Source: Ahrensia sp.
Lineage (GTDB): Bacteria > Pseudomonadota > Alphaproteobacteria > Rhizobiales > Rhizobiaceae
Reading direction: 5' to 3'
Assembly (NCBI GenBank): GCA_002706335.1
Contig: PAKZ01000043.1
Span: forward strand, 62,001-126,000
DNA length: 64,000 nt
Both the position numbers and the translations under genes were made by a program. This document shows positions 27,861 to 35,187 of this stretch, piece by piece; the stretch's first letter is position 1; each line of letters opens with the position of its first letter. Below the pieces are notes generated by a model. That model searched no databases. It had not been told where the DNA came from and worked only from the letters and a program-made list of their open reading frames with translations.

Positions 27861-27889
27861 TTGACACAAGTTTTAGGCTGAGGCATAAA
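27861..27889 (+). promoter_or_regulatory. sigma-70 promoter of the iron gene group
   Basis: A perfect -35 hexamer TTGACA (27861-27866), a 17-base spacer and CATAAA (27884-27889). It lies in an AT-rich stretch unlike the surrounding coding DNA and stands about 50 bases before the GTG at 27941. Confidence 0.65.
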
Positions 27890-27911
27890 CCTGAGACCGA
27901 AAGTCAGGTTT
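27887..27911 (+). other. stem-loop in the 5' leader of the iron gene group
   Basis: AAACCTGA (27887-27894) and TCAGGTTT (27904-27911) are perfect inverted repeats around the 9-base loop GACCGAAAG. The repeat begins within the -10 hexamer, so it may act as a DNA operator or as a leader RNA hairpin. Confidence 0.5.
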
Positions 27912-27940
27912 GTTAATCAGGTAAAGTCGCGAGCCGCGCA

Positions 27941-28471
27941 GTGTACGAACGTTTCAATTGCCGGAATGGAAATGCCTCCGCCTATTTGGCGCGGCCCGCC
28001 GAGCGGCTGGTGCTCGAAGGCTATCGCCATTGGACATGCGGCTTCGCAACGGGCGACGGCATGTCGTGGCGGTCCGCGACGGAACTTTACGAAGACATTC
28101 TGGGCGGACACGGTTCCGCGACGGCGGTGCAGGCGCTTTCGGATTTCGTGTCGACGCTCGGCCGTTGCGCGACCTGTCCGCTGAAGACCTTCGCATCCGG
28201 TTCGTCGCATATCTGCCGCGACGAGGTTCTGGTGATGGGGCTGATCGCCGGCATCCAGAACGATGACGAGGAAGCGACCGCGCTCTGCCTCTCGGAGTTG
28301 TCCTGCGAGACGCGCTGCGACGAGGTGGTGCTGGCGGCGGGGGCCTTCGCTCTGGTTCTGCGCGGCCTCGACAAACACCTGCTTCCGATCCCCGCCTCGG
28401 TGCTGCACGACATTCTCGCACGCTCTCATCCCGCATGGCGGGACACGCAATCTAATCGAACTTTACATTAA
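27941..28471 (+). CDS. cysteine-rich protein of unknown function heading the iron operon
   Basis: 176 residues with no family I recognise and no signal peptide, so probably cytoplasmic. It has eight cysteines (7, 33, 76, 79, 92, 116, 122, 126); C76-x-x-C79 with H90 and C92 is a plausible metal or Fe-S site. The C-terminal half is helical and hydrophobic (VVLAAGAFALVLRGLDK). Coding is supported by its position directly after a strong promoter and 18 bases before the imelysin gene. The GTG start has a weak ribosome site; the next in-frame Met is residue 41. Confidence 0.65.
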   Translation: MYERFNCRNGNASAYLARPAERLVLEGYRHWTCGFATGDGMSWRSATELYEDILGGHGSATAVQALSDFVSTLGRCATCPLKTFASGSSHICRDEVLVMGLIAGIQNDDEEATALCLSELSCETRCDEVVLAAGAFALVLRGLDKHLLPIPASVLHDILARSHPAWRDTQSNRTLH

Positions 28472-28489
28472 ACAAGACGGAGACGACTT

Positions 28490-29767
28490 ATGATCGCAAC
28501 GCGAACAGCCAAACTGTTGACGGGTGTCGCACTCGCGACTGCGCTCGCTTCGCCGGCCTTGGCCGCCGATGTGACGCCGGAAGCGGTGGTGAACACCTAT
28601 GCTGACATCGCGCTCGCCAAATACGAGGATTCGCTGGCCACCGCCAAGGCGCTGGATGCTGCCGTCGACTCTTTCCTCGCAAGCCCCTCCGCCGAAGGTC
28701 TGCAGGCCGCCAAGGATGCCTGGCTGGCCGCGCGCGTACCCTATCAGCAGACGGAAGCCTATCGTTTCGGCAACGCTATCGTCGATGACTGGGAAGGCCG
28801 CGTGAACGCATGGCCGCTCGACGAAGGTTTGATCGACTATGTCGACGCGTCCTATGGCACCGAAAGCGACGAGAACAACCTCTATACGGCGAACGTCATC
28901 GCCAACCCGGAGATCGAAATCAACGGCGAGAAGGTCGACGCCTCCGAGATCACGCCGGAATTTCTGTCGGAAACGCTTCAGGAAGCCGGCGAAATCGAGA
29001 CCAATGTGGCGACCGGTTATCACGCCATCGAGTTTCTCCTGTGGGGCCAGGATCTGAACGGCACGGACGCCGGCAGCGGAGAGCGGCCCTGGACGGATTT
29101 CTCGACTTCGGAATGCACCCATGGGCATTGCGAGCGGCGCGCCCAGTATCTCGCCTCGGCGACGACCCTCCTCGTTTCCGACCTTGAGGAGATGGTGGCA
29201 AACTGGGAAGAAGGCGGCGAAGCCCGCAAGGAAGTCACCGCCGATCCGACGGCCGGCCTGTCCGCGATCCTGACCGGCATGGGCTCGCTCTCCTACGGCG
29301 AATTGGCCGGCGAGCGGATGAAGCTCGGCCTCCTCCTGCACGATCCGGAAGAAGAGCATGACTGCTTCTCCGACAATACGGACAAGTCGCACCTCTATGA
29401 CGCGATGGGCATTCAGAACGTCTATCTCGGCAGCTATGAGCGTGTCGACGGCACGACCGTTTCCGGCCCGTCGATCTCCGATCTCGTCGCCGCGAAGGAC
29501 GCCGATACCGATGTTGAACTGAAGGCCAAGCTCCAGGCGACCATGGATGCGATGCAGGCCATGGCGACGCGCGCCGACACGGTGGAAGCCTATGACCAGA
29601 TGATCGGGGCGGGCAATGAAGAGGGCAATGCCGTTGTGCAGGCCGCCATCGATGGCCTGATCGACCAGACCCGCTCGATCGAACGCGCGGTCACCTTGCT
29701 CGATCTCGACGGGATCGCTATCGAAGGCTCCGACAGCCTCGATAGCCCCGATGCGGTTTTCCAGTAA
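28490..29767 (+). CDS. imelysin family periplasmic protein (iron-regulated, IrpA-like)
   Basis: 425 residues with a Sec signal peptide (cleavage after ASPALA, about residue 25). Imelysin (M75) proteins are two four-helix-bundle periplasmic proteins tied to iron uptake. The diagnostic GxHxxE is intact: G176-Y-H178-A-I-E181. It has a cysteine pair near SECTHGHCERR and ends shortly after a Val/Asp-rich helix. GGAGACGACTT precedes the ATG. Bfd- and bacterioferritin-like genes follow, supporting an iron role; protease activity is doubtful in the family. Confidence 0.93.
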   Translation: MIATRTAKLLTGVALATALASPALAADVTPEAVVNTYADIALAKYEDSLATAKALDAAVDSFLASPSAEGLQAAKDAWLAARVPYQQTEAYRFGNAIVDDWEGRVNAWPLDEGLIDYVDASYGTESDENNLYTANVIANPEIEINGEKVDASEITPEFLSETLQEAGEIETNVATGYHAIEFLLWGQDLNGTDAGSGERPWTDFSTSECTHGHCERRAQYLASATTLLVSDLEEMVANWEEGGEARKEVTADPTAGLSAILTGMGSLSYGELAGERMKLGLLLHDPEEEHDCFSDNTDKSHLYDAMGIQNVYLGSYERVDGTTVSGPSISDLVAAKDADTDVELKAKLQATMDAMQAMATRADTVEAYDQMIGAGNEEGNAVVQAAIDGLIDQTRSIERAVTLLDLDGIAIEGSDSLDSPDAVFQ

Positions 29768-29797
29768 GATAGGTGCATTAAAGAAGGTCTGACCGGC

Positions 29798-30115
29798 ATG
29801 ATTGTTTGCAGTTGCAACGTAATCATGAAGAAGGAAATCGAGGAGGTTATCGTCAGCCTCCTCGACGAGGACGCCTGGCAGTTGATTACGCCGGGCGTCG
29901 TCTACCATGCCATGAAGAAGCGCGGGCGCTGCTGCGGCTGTTTCCCGAATGTGATCTCGATCATCGTCGATGTAACCGAACGGTATCATCGCGAGATCGA
30001 GACGCCGGACGACAAGATCATTCCCTTCATCCAGAAAATCCAGGCCGAGCATCAGCGGTGCGAAACAGTGCGCATGTTGGCTCGACAGGCGAAAATGCGG
30101 CGAGCCGCAGCTTGA
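29798..30115 (+). CDS. bfd: bacterioferritin-associated ferredoxin-like [2Fe-2S] protein with C-terminal extension
   Basis: 105 residues. The N-terminal 55 match Bfd/BFD-like domains: C4-x-C6 and C45-x-x-C48 (within GRCCGCFPN) give the four ligands of a [2Fe-2S] cluster. In Pseudomonas, Bfd reduces bacterioferritin core iron for release. Escherichia coli Bfd is 64 residues; here a basic 50-residue tail follows (EHQRCETVRMLARQAKMRRAAA, shortened). It sits between imelysin and bacterioferritin genes, 30 bases after the first and 63 before the second. Confidence 0.9.
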   Translation: MIVCSCNVIMKKEIEEVIVSLLDEDAWQLITPGVVYHAMKKRGRCCGCFPNVISIIVDVTERYHREIETPDDKIIPFIQKIQAEHQRCETVRMLARQAKMRRAAA

Positions 30116-30178
30116 TGGATCGGGCCTACGGGGTTAGGCCTCGTCGGCGACTTTCAGCAGCGAACAGGAGTGGGATCG

Positions 30179-30664
30179 ATGAAGGGCAAGGGCAAGGTAA
30201 TCGAGCGCCTCAATGAGGCGCTTTTTCTCGAATTGGGGGCCGTCAACCAGTATTGGTTGCACTACCGCCTGCTCGACGACTGGGGCTTCGGCAAGCTGGC
30301 CAAGAAGGAGCGCGAGGAATCGATCGAGGAAATGAACCACGCCGACAAGCTGGTCCAGCGCATCATCTTCCTCGAAGGCCACCCGAACCTGCAGAATGTC
30401 GCGCCGCTGCGCATAGGCCAGAACGTCAAGGAAGTCCTCGAAGCTGACCTGGCCGGCGAATACGACGCCCGCACCTCCTACAAGCTGTCGCGCGAAATCT
30501 GCCGTGAAGAGGAGGATTACGTCACGATGAATCTCTTCGAGGAACTGCTGACGGACGAGGAAGGTCATATCGACTTCCTCGAAACGCAGCTCGATCTTCT
30601 GGGGAAGATCGGCGAAGAGAGATATGGACTGTTGAATGCACACAGTGCCGACGAAGCGGACTAG
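30179..30664 (+). CDS. bfr: bacterioferritin
   Basis: 161-residue 24-mer subunit storing iron as a ferric mineral. All ferroxidase ligands are in place: E18, E51, H54, E94, E127, H130, with Y25 and the haem-binding Met52 (IEEMNHAD). The frame allows a GTG at 30170, but AGGAG at 30166-30170 with 8-base spacing selects the ATG at 30179, which also matches the family N-terminus ([15 protein letters not shown]). Confidence 0.97.
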   Translation: MKGKGKVIERLNEALFLELGAVNQYWLHYRLLDDWGFGKLAKKEREESIEEMNHADKLVQRIIFLEGHPNLQNVAPLRIGQNVKEVLEADLAGEYDARTSYKLSREICREEEDYVTMNLFEELLTDEEGHIDFLETQLDLLGKIGEERYGLLNAHSADEAD

Positions 30665-30673
30665 CGCGGCGTC

Positions 30674-30698
30674 CGATCTGATTGGAGCGATCAGATCG
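30674..30698 (+). terminator. stem-loop after bacterioferritin
   Basis: CGATCTGAT (30674-30682) and ATCAGATCG (30690-30698) form a perfect 9-base stem with a 7-base loop, 10 bases after the bfr stop. Only TT follows, so it is either a weak terminator or an mRNA-stabilising end. Confidence 0.5.
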
Positions 30699-30741
30699 TT
30701 AAACTTGCGGTGCCAGCTGAGTTTTTGGACCGGTAATCTAA

Positions 30742-30765
30742 CCGATCATGATTTGTCATGATCGG
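30742..30765 (+). promoter_or_regulatory. 10-base perfect inverted repeat covering the start codon of the di-haem gene
   Basis: CCGATCATGA (30742-30751), TTTG, TCATGATCGG (30756-30765). The ATG at 30758 lies in the right arm, so in mRNA the start codon would be paired. It may instead be a DNA operator. Confidence 0.6.
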
Positions 30766-32278
30766 GAACCGTTCCAGGATCTTCGTCCTCGTGCTGTCGG
30801 CAGGCATGGCGGGCGCAGCGCTCGCCGGTGGCCTGCCGGCGCAACGTAACGATCTCGATACGAAGGATCTCGCCCGTGTGCGGGCTGTGATCGCGCTGAC
30901 AAGGGATTTTTCGAAGGCCGAAGCGTTCGAGGCGATGCCCGGCGGAGCGGCGACGACGAAGAAGACGATCAATCGCGATATCTTCTCCCAATCTTCCGCC
31001 AATCTGACCTTTGAACAGGAACGCGACTTCAAGCTCGGTAACGCGCTCTTTCGCAAGCTGTGGGTGTCCTCGCCGTCGTCGACCCAGGCCTCGGACGGGC
31101 TCGGGCCCCTTTACAATGCGCGAAGCTGCCAAGCCTGTCACCTGAAGGACGGTCGCGGACATCCGCCGCGAGCCGGCGAGGGCGCATCCTCGATGTTCCT
31201 GCGGCTGGCGCGCGCGCCGGAAACTGCGGAGGAACGTGCGGCGGTGGAGGATTACCTGATCCTCAACATGCCCGATCCGGTCTACGGCGAGCAGCTTCAG
31301 GAATTCGCCGTGCCGGGGCTGAAGGCCGAAGGGCATCTGCGAATCGCCTATGAGGAAGTCCCGGTGACGCTCTCAGGCGGCGAGGTTGCCTCGCTCAGGA
31401 AACCGTCCTACTCGGTCGACGAGCTCGGTTACGGTCCGCTCGATAAGGTGACCACGCTGTCGCCGCGGGTCGCCCCGCCGATGATCGGGCTCGGCCTCAT
31501 TGAGGCGATCGAACCCGCCGACATCCTCGCCAACGCCGATCCGGACGACGCCGATGGCGACGGGATTTCCGGCCGACCGCAGCTCAGGCGCTTCGAAAGC
31601 GGCGCTGCGCCGGTCCTCGGCCGGTTCGGCTGGAAGGCCCAGAACACGACGATCCGCATGCAGAGCGCCCATGCATTCGCCGGCGACATCGGCATCTCCA
31701 CGCCGGACGTGCCGAAGAGCCATGGCGACTGTACCACCGTCGAGACTGACTGCCTGGCTATGCCCGTCGGCGTGCAGAAACGGCTCGGCGACACCGAGGC
31801 GCCCGATCCGGTGCTAGATCTCGTCACCTTCTATTCGCAGAACCTCGCGGTTCCGGCGAGGCGCGATGTGGCCGATCCGCAGGTCCTGCGCGGCAAGGCG
31901 CTGTTCTACGATCTCGGCTGCACCGCCTGCCACACGCCGAAATTCGTCACCAGCCGCGATGCGGAGATCAGTCCGCACGCTTTCCAGTTGATCTGGCCCT
32001 ATTCCGACTTCCTTCTGCATGACATGGGCGAGGGCCTCGCCGACGGGCAGCAGGTCGGGGTCGCGAGTGGAACCGAATGGCGAACCGCGCCGCTTTGGGG
32101 CATCGGTTTGACGGAAACGGTCAACGGCCATACGTTCTTTTTGCATGACGGGCGCGCGCGCAATCTGACCGAGGCGATCCTTTGGCATGGCGGCGAAGCG
32201 CAACGCGCACGCGACGCCTTTGCCGCCTTGGAAAAGGCCGATCGCGAGGCGCTTATTCACTTTCTGGAGTCGCTTTGA
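30758..32278 (+). CDS. di-haem cytochrome c oxidoreductase (thiol oxidoreductase-like, DHOR family)
   Basis: 506 residues with an N-terminal signal peptide (about residues 1-23), hence periplasmic. Two c-type haem sites are visible: C124-QAC127-H128 and C388-TAC391-H392, as in the di-haem oxidoreductases related to MauG/cytochrome c peroxidases. DPDDADGDGISG (261-272) looks like a calcium-binding loop. Members commonly accompany imelysin genes and may oxidise Fe(II) or reduce peroxide during uptake (inference). No ribosome site is seen upstream, only the palindrome at 30742-30765. The next gene overlaps its stop by one base. Confidence 0.92.
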   Translation: MIGNRSRIFVLVLSAGMAGAALAGGLPAQRNDLDTKDLARVRAVIALTRDFSKAEAFEAMPGGAATTKKTINRDIFSQSSANLTFEQERDFKLGNALFRKLWVSSPSSTQASDGLGPLYNARSCQACHLKDGRGHPPRAGEGASSMFLRLARAPETAEERAAVEDYLILNMPDPVYGEQLQEFAVPGLKAEGHLRIAYEEVPVTLSGGEVASLRKPSYSVDELGYGPLDKVTTLSPRVAPPMIGLGLIEAIEPADILANADPDDADGDGISGRPQLRRFESGAAPVLGRFGWKAQNTTIRMQSAHAFAGDIGISTPDVPKSHGDCTTVETDCLAMPVGVQKRLGDTEAPDPVLDLVTFYSQNLAVPARRDVADPQVLRGKALFYDLGCTACHTPKFVTSRDAEISPHAFQLIWPYSDFLLHDMGEGLADGQQVGVASGTEWRTAPLWGIGLTETVNGHTFFLHDGRARNLTEAILWHGGEAQRARDAFAALEKADREALIHFLESL

Positions 32279-33363
32279 TGCGCATTGTCGCCGCTCTTTT
32301 TCTTTTTGTCCTGACACTTTCCCCCGCCCGCGCCATCGAATTGACGATTGGGGACGAGGAGGCGATGAAGCCGGTACGCACGCTCGTCGCGGCGTTCATC
32401 CAGCCCGGTTTCGAGCGCTTCGCCGAACAGGCTGAACTGGCCGAGATCGCGGTTTCCTCGCTCTGCAAAGAGCCTGGCGATCGATCGCTGGAGGCCGCGC
32501 GCAATGCGTTCAAGGACAGCGCGCTGGCGCTGGCGCGGATAGAGTTCCTGCGCACCGGCCCGCTGGCGCAGGAAAACCGGCTTGAACGGCTCCTGTTCTG
32601 GCCGGACCGCCGCGGCATCGCATTGCGTCAGGTCCAGGGGGTGATCGCCGAAGGCGACGAGAGCGTCACCGATCCCGCGAACCTGCCGGAAAAAAGCGTG
32701 GCGCTGCAGGGATATAACGCACTGGAATATCTGCTGTTCGGAACCGGATCCGATACGCTCGCCGAGCCGGGCGACGCCTTCCGCTGCGGCTTCGCCCATG
32801 CGGTCGCGGCCAATATCCATCTGATCGCCGCCCAGCTAAGCGAAGAATGGACTCAGGAAGACGGTTTTGCGGCCGCCTGGACCAGTCCCGGTCCGGAGAA
32901 CGACTATTTCCGCAACACAGAGGAAGCGATCAGCGAGTTGCTGTCGATCCCTTCGGAAGCTTTCGAGATCATTCGCGACCAGCGCCTTCAGCCGATCGTT
33001 CCCGAAGAAGACGGCAAGGCCAATCCGAAGAGCGCGCTGTTCTGGCGCTCGGATCTGACGATGCCGTTCATCCGGGCGAATTTCGATGCGCTGCGCACCT
33101 ATTTCGAGGTTTCGGAGATGATCTCGATCCTCCCGGAGGATCAGCGCTGGCTCGGCAAGTCCATCGAGTTCGAGTTCAACAATTCGGGGGATATCCTGTC
33201 GCGGCTGCAAATGCCGGTCGCGTCCATCCTCAAGGACGAGGATCGCGCCGGCGAACTGGGCTATCTCGTGATCCTTACGCAGAGCCTGCAGCAGCTATTC
33301 GGCACGCAAGTGACTTCGGCGCTCGGCCTCTCCGTCGGCTTTTCATCGCTCGACGGAGACTGA
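32278..33363 (+). CDS. second imelysin-family periplasmic protein, GxHxxE motif altered
   Basis: 361 residues with a short signal peptide (about 1-19, ending PARA). The overall pattern is imelysin-like, but the signature reads G145-Y-N147-A-L-E150 where GxHxxE would be expected, so the His is replaced by Asn. The frame is open from 32182, but the ATG at 32278, overlapping the previous stop (TGATG), begins the signal peptide and is the start. It lies 3 bases before the DUF1513 gene and is probably a partner or structural relative of the first imelysin. Confidence 0.88.
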   Translation: MRIVAALFLFVLTLSPARAIELTIGDEEAMKPVRTLVAAFIQPGFERFAEQAELAEIAVSSLCKEPGDRSLEAARNAFKDSALALARIEFLRTGPLAQENRLERLLFWPDRRGIALRQVQGVIAEGDESVTDPANLPEKSVALQGYNALEYLLFGTGSDTLAEPGDAFRCGFAHAVAANIHLIAAQLSEEWTQEDGFAAAWTSPGPENDYFRNTEEAISELLSIPSEAFEIIRDQRLQPIVPEEDGKANPKSALFWRSDLTMPFIRANFDALRTYFEVSEMISILPEDQRWLGKSIEFEFNNSGDILSRLQMPVASILKDEDRAGELGYLVILTQSLQQLFGTQVTSALGLSVGFSSLDGD

Positions 33364-33366
33364 ACG

Positions 33367-34461
33367 ATGCGCCTCTTCTCACCGACAACCCCGATCGATC
33401 GCCGCGCCTTCCTGACCGCCGCCGGTGGCGCGTTTCTCGCCGGCCTCGCGTCGCGCTCGGCGGCTGCGCTGGCGAATACGGACGCGGTCTTCGCCTCGGC
33501 CTATCTTGACGGAAACGGGGGCTTCGGTGTCGCGCTGCTGGCCGAGGACGCCACTGTCCTGCATCGCTACGACTTGCCCGAGCGCGGCCATGACGCGGTG
33601 TTCGGCCCGGACGGCCGGACGCTGGTGGTTTTCGCGCGGCGTCCCGGCACATTCGCCGCCGTGATCGACATGCGCGGCGAAGACGAACCACTTATCGTCC
33701 ATGCGCCGGAGGGCCGCCACTATTATGGCCATGGCTGTTTCTCGCCGGACGGAAAGCTGCTCTTCTCGACGGAAAACGATTACGATAATGCCCGCGGCGT
33801 CATCGGCGTCTACGACGCCACGGACGGGTTCAGGCGCATCGGCGAGTTCTTCTCCGGCGGTATCGGCCCGCATGACATGACGGTCTTGCCGGACGGACGC
33901 ACCATGCTGATCGCCAATGGCGGACTGGAAACCCACCCGGATTACGGCCGCGCTGTGCTCAACGTCGCGACCATGAAGCCGAACCTCGCCTTCATCGATC
34001 TCGCCGATTACAGCGTGCTCTCCGTCGGCGAGCTGACACCGGACCTGCACAAACTGTCGATCCGCCATCTCGCCATGGCCGAAGACGGCACGACATGGTT
34101 CGGAGCCCAGAACCAGGGCGATATCCACGAGGCGTTGCCTCTTGCCGGTTCTATATCGCCCGATGGCGATATCCGTCTGCTCGACCTGCCCGAGGACGAA
34201 CTGCGATCGATGCGCGGCTATATCGGCTCGGTCGCCTATAATGGCCGATCGGGCTCGGTACTGTTCACGTCGCCGCAGGGCAATGTCGCTGTCGAAGTTG
34301 CATGCGACACCGGCGCGATCCGCAATCGCATGGACCTGCCGGATATTTGCGGCGCGGTCGACCGGGGGCCGGGCTACCTGCTGTCAAGCGGCATGGGAGT
34401 GCTCGACGGGCGCCATACCGACCTGTCATGGGACAATCACATCGTCCGACGCGCCATCTGA
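33367..34461 (+). CDS. DUF1513 family periplasmic beta-propeller protein, Tat-exported
   Basis: 364 residues. The N-terminus DRRAFLTAAGGAFLAG is a twin-arginine signal, so it is exported folded and may carry a cofactor. The mature part has repeated blades (FGPDGRTLVVFARR, FSPDGKLLFSTEND, LPDGRTMLIANGG), giving a beta-propeller. DUF1513 proteins usually accompany imelysin and di-haem genes, and the cluster is thought to be an iron-uptake module. It ends one base before the convergent VOC gene. Confidence 0.9.
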   Translation: MRLFSPTTPIDRRAFLTAAGGAFLAGLASRSAAALANTDAVFASAYLDGNGGFGVALLAEDATVLHRYDLPERGHDAVFGPDGRTLVVFARRPGTFAAVIDMRGEDEPLIVHAPEGRHYYGHGCFSPDGKLLFSTENDYDNARGVIGVYDATDGFRRIGEFFSGGIGPHDMTVLPDGRTMLIANGGLETHPDYGRAVLNVATMKPNLAFIDLADYSVLSVGELTPDLHKLSIRHLAMAEDGTTWFGAQNQGDIHEALPLAGSISPDGDIRLLDLPEDELRSMRGYIGSVAYNGRSGSVLFTSPQGNVAVEVACDTGAIRNRMDLPDICGAVDRGPGYLLSSGMGVLDGRHTDLSWDNHIVRRAI

Positions 34462-35049
34462 TCAGCGCGAATAGGGATCCTTCGGGCCGCGGTCGTCCGA
34501 CAGGCTGTCGAAGGTCTTCGCGGTCAGTTTCTCGATGGCGTCGGCCAGATGGATGCGGTCGATATGGTGGTCGCCGCGCGCCACGCGGATCTTGTGCGCC
34601 TCCAGCATGACCTGTCCGTGAGACACGCCCCAAGGCGGCTCGAACCGGTAGGAGGCGAGTTCGATCAGGAACCCCAGCGGATCCGTGAAATAGATCGAAT
34701 CCATGAAGCCGCGATCCTTGACGCCGCTATGCTCGATGCCGCGTTCGTCCAGTCGTTCCACCGCCTGCCAGAATGTCGCCTGCGAGATTGAAAGCGCCAG
34801 ATGATGGACACAGCCGATATCGGTCGGGGTGCGTGTCGGCTCCGGCTTGCGGCTTTCATCCGTGAAGATCGTGATAAGCCGTCCATCGCCCGGGTCGAAA
34901 TAAAGATGGCTTTCGCTGTCTCGGTCTAGATTGGGCTGCTCGAACACAAAGGGCATGCCGAGCACACCTTCCCAGAAATCGATGGATGTCTGCCGGTCGG
35001 CGCCGACCAGCGTGATGTGATGGACCCCTTGGGTTTGCAGTTTTCGCAT
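34462..35049 (-). CDS. VOC family (ring-cleavage dioxygenase-like) protein
   Basis: 195 residues; one vicinal-oxygen-chelate domain pair with candidate metal ligands in GVHHITL (His), GCVHHLALS (His) and FLIELASYRF (Glu). This resembles the extradiol dioxygenase/glyoxalase superfamily, but no aromatic pathway genes adjoin it. GGGAGG 7 bases upstream of the ATG at 35049 fixes the start; the frame continues 13 codons further. Divergent from sitA and convergent with the DUF1513 gene. Confidence 0.85.
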   Translation of the reverse strand: MRKLQTQGVHHITLVGADRQTSIDFWEGVLGMPFVFEQPNLDRDSESHLYFDPGDGRLITIFTDESRKPEPTRTPTDIGCVHHLALSISQATFWQAVERLDERGIEHSGVKDRGFMDSIYFTDPLGFLIELASYRFEPPWGVSHGQVMLEAHKIRVARGDHHIDRIHLADAIEKLTAKTFDSLSDDRGPKDPYSR

Positions 35050-35142
35050 CGTTCTTCCTCCCGTCTGCCGCTGAGCGTATCCCGGCAAAGCTACATGGTC
35101 CGGCCCGTTCTGTCGCGTCGGAGGGTCACATCGAATAGCTGT

Positions 35143-35157
35143 TGCGAATGCTTCGCA
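35143..35157. promoter_or_regulatory. Fur/Mur-type palindrome upstream of sitA
   Basis: TGCGAA, TGC, TTCGCA: a perfect 6+3+6 inverted repeat 30 bases before sitA. It is similar in form to the TGCAAAT-type repeats bound by Fur/Mur in alphaproteobacteria, where Mur represses sitABCD with manganese. Confidence 0.6.
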
Positions 35158-35187
35158 GAAGCGTTAAAGAGTCACGATGGAGTTTTC

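Noticed and set aside
28463-30052. 529-codon open frame antisense to the imelysin and Bfd genes
   Set aside because: It spans two well-recognised genes and an intergenic gap on the other strand, with no recognisable motifs or ribosome site.
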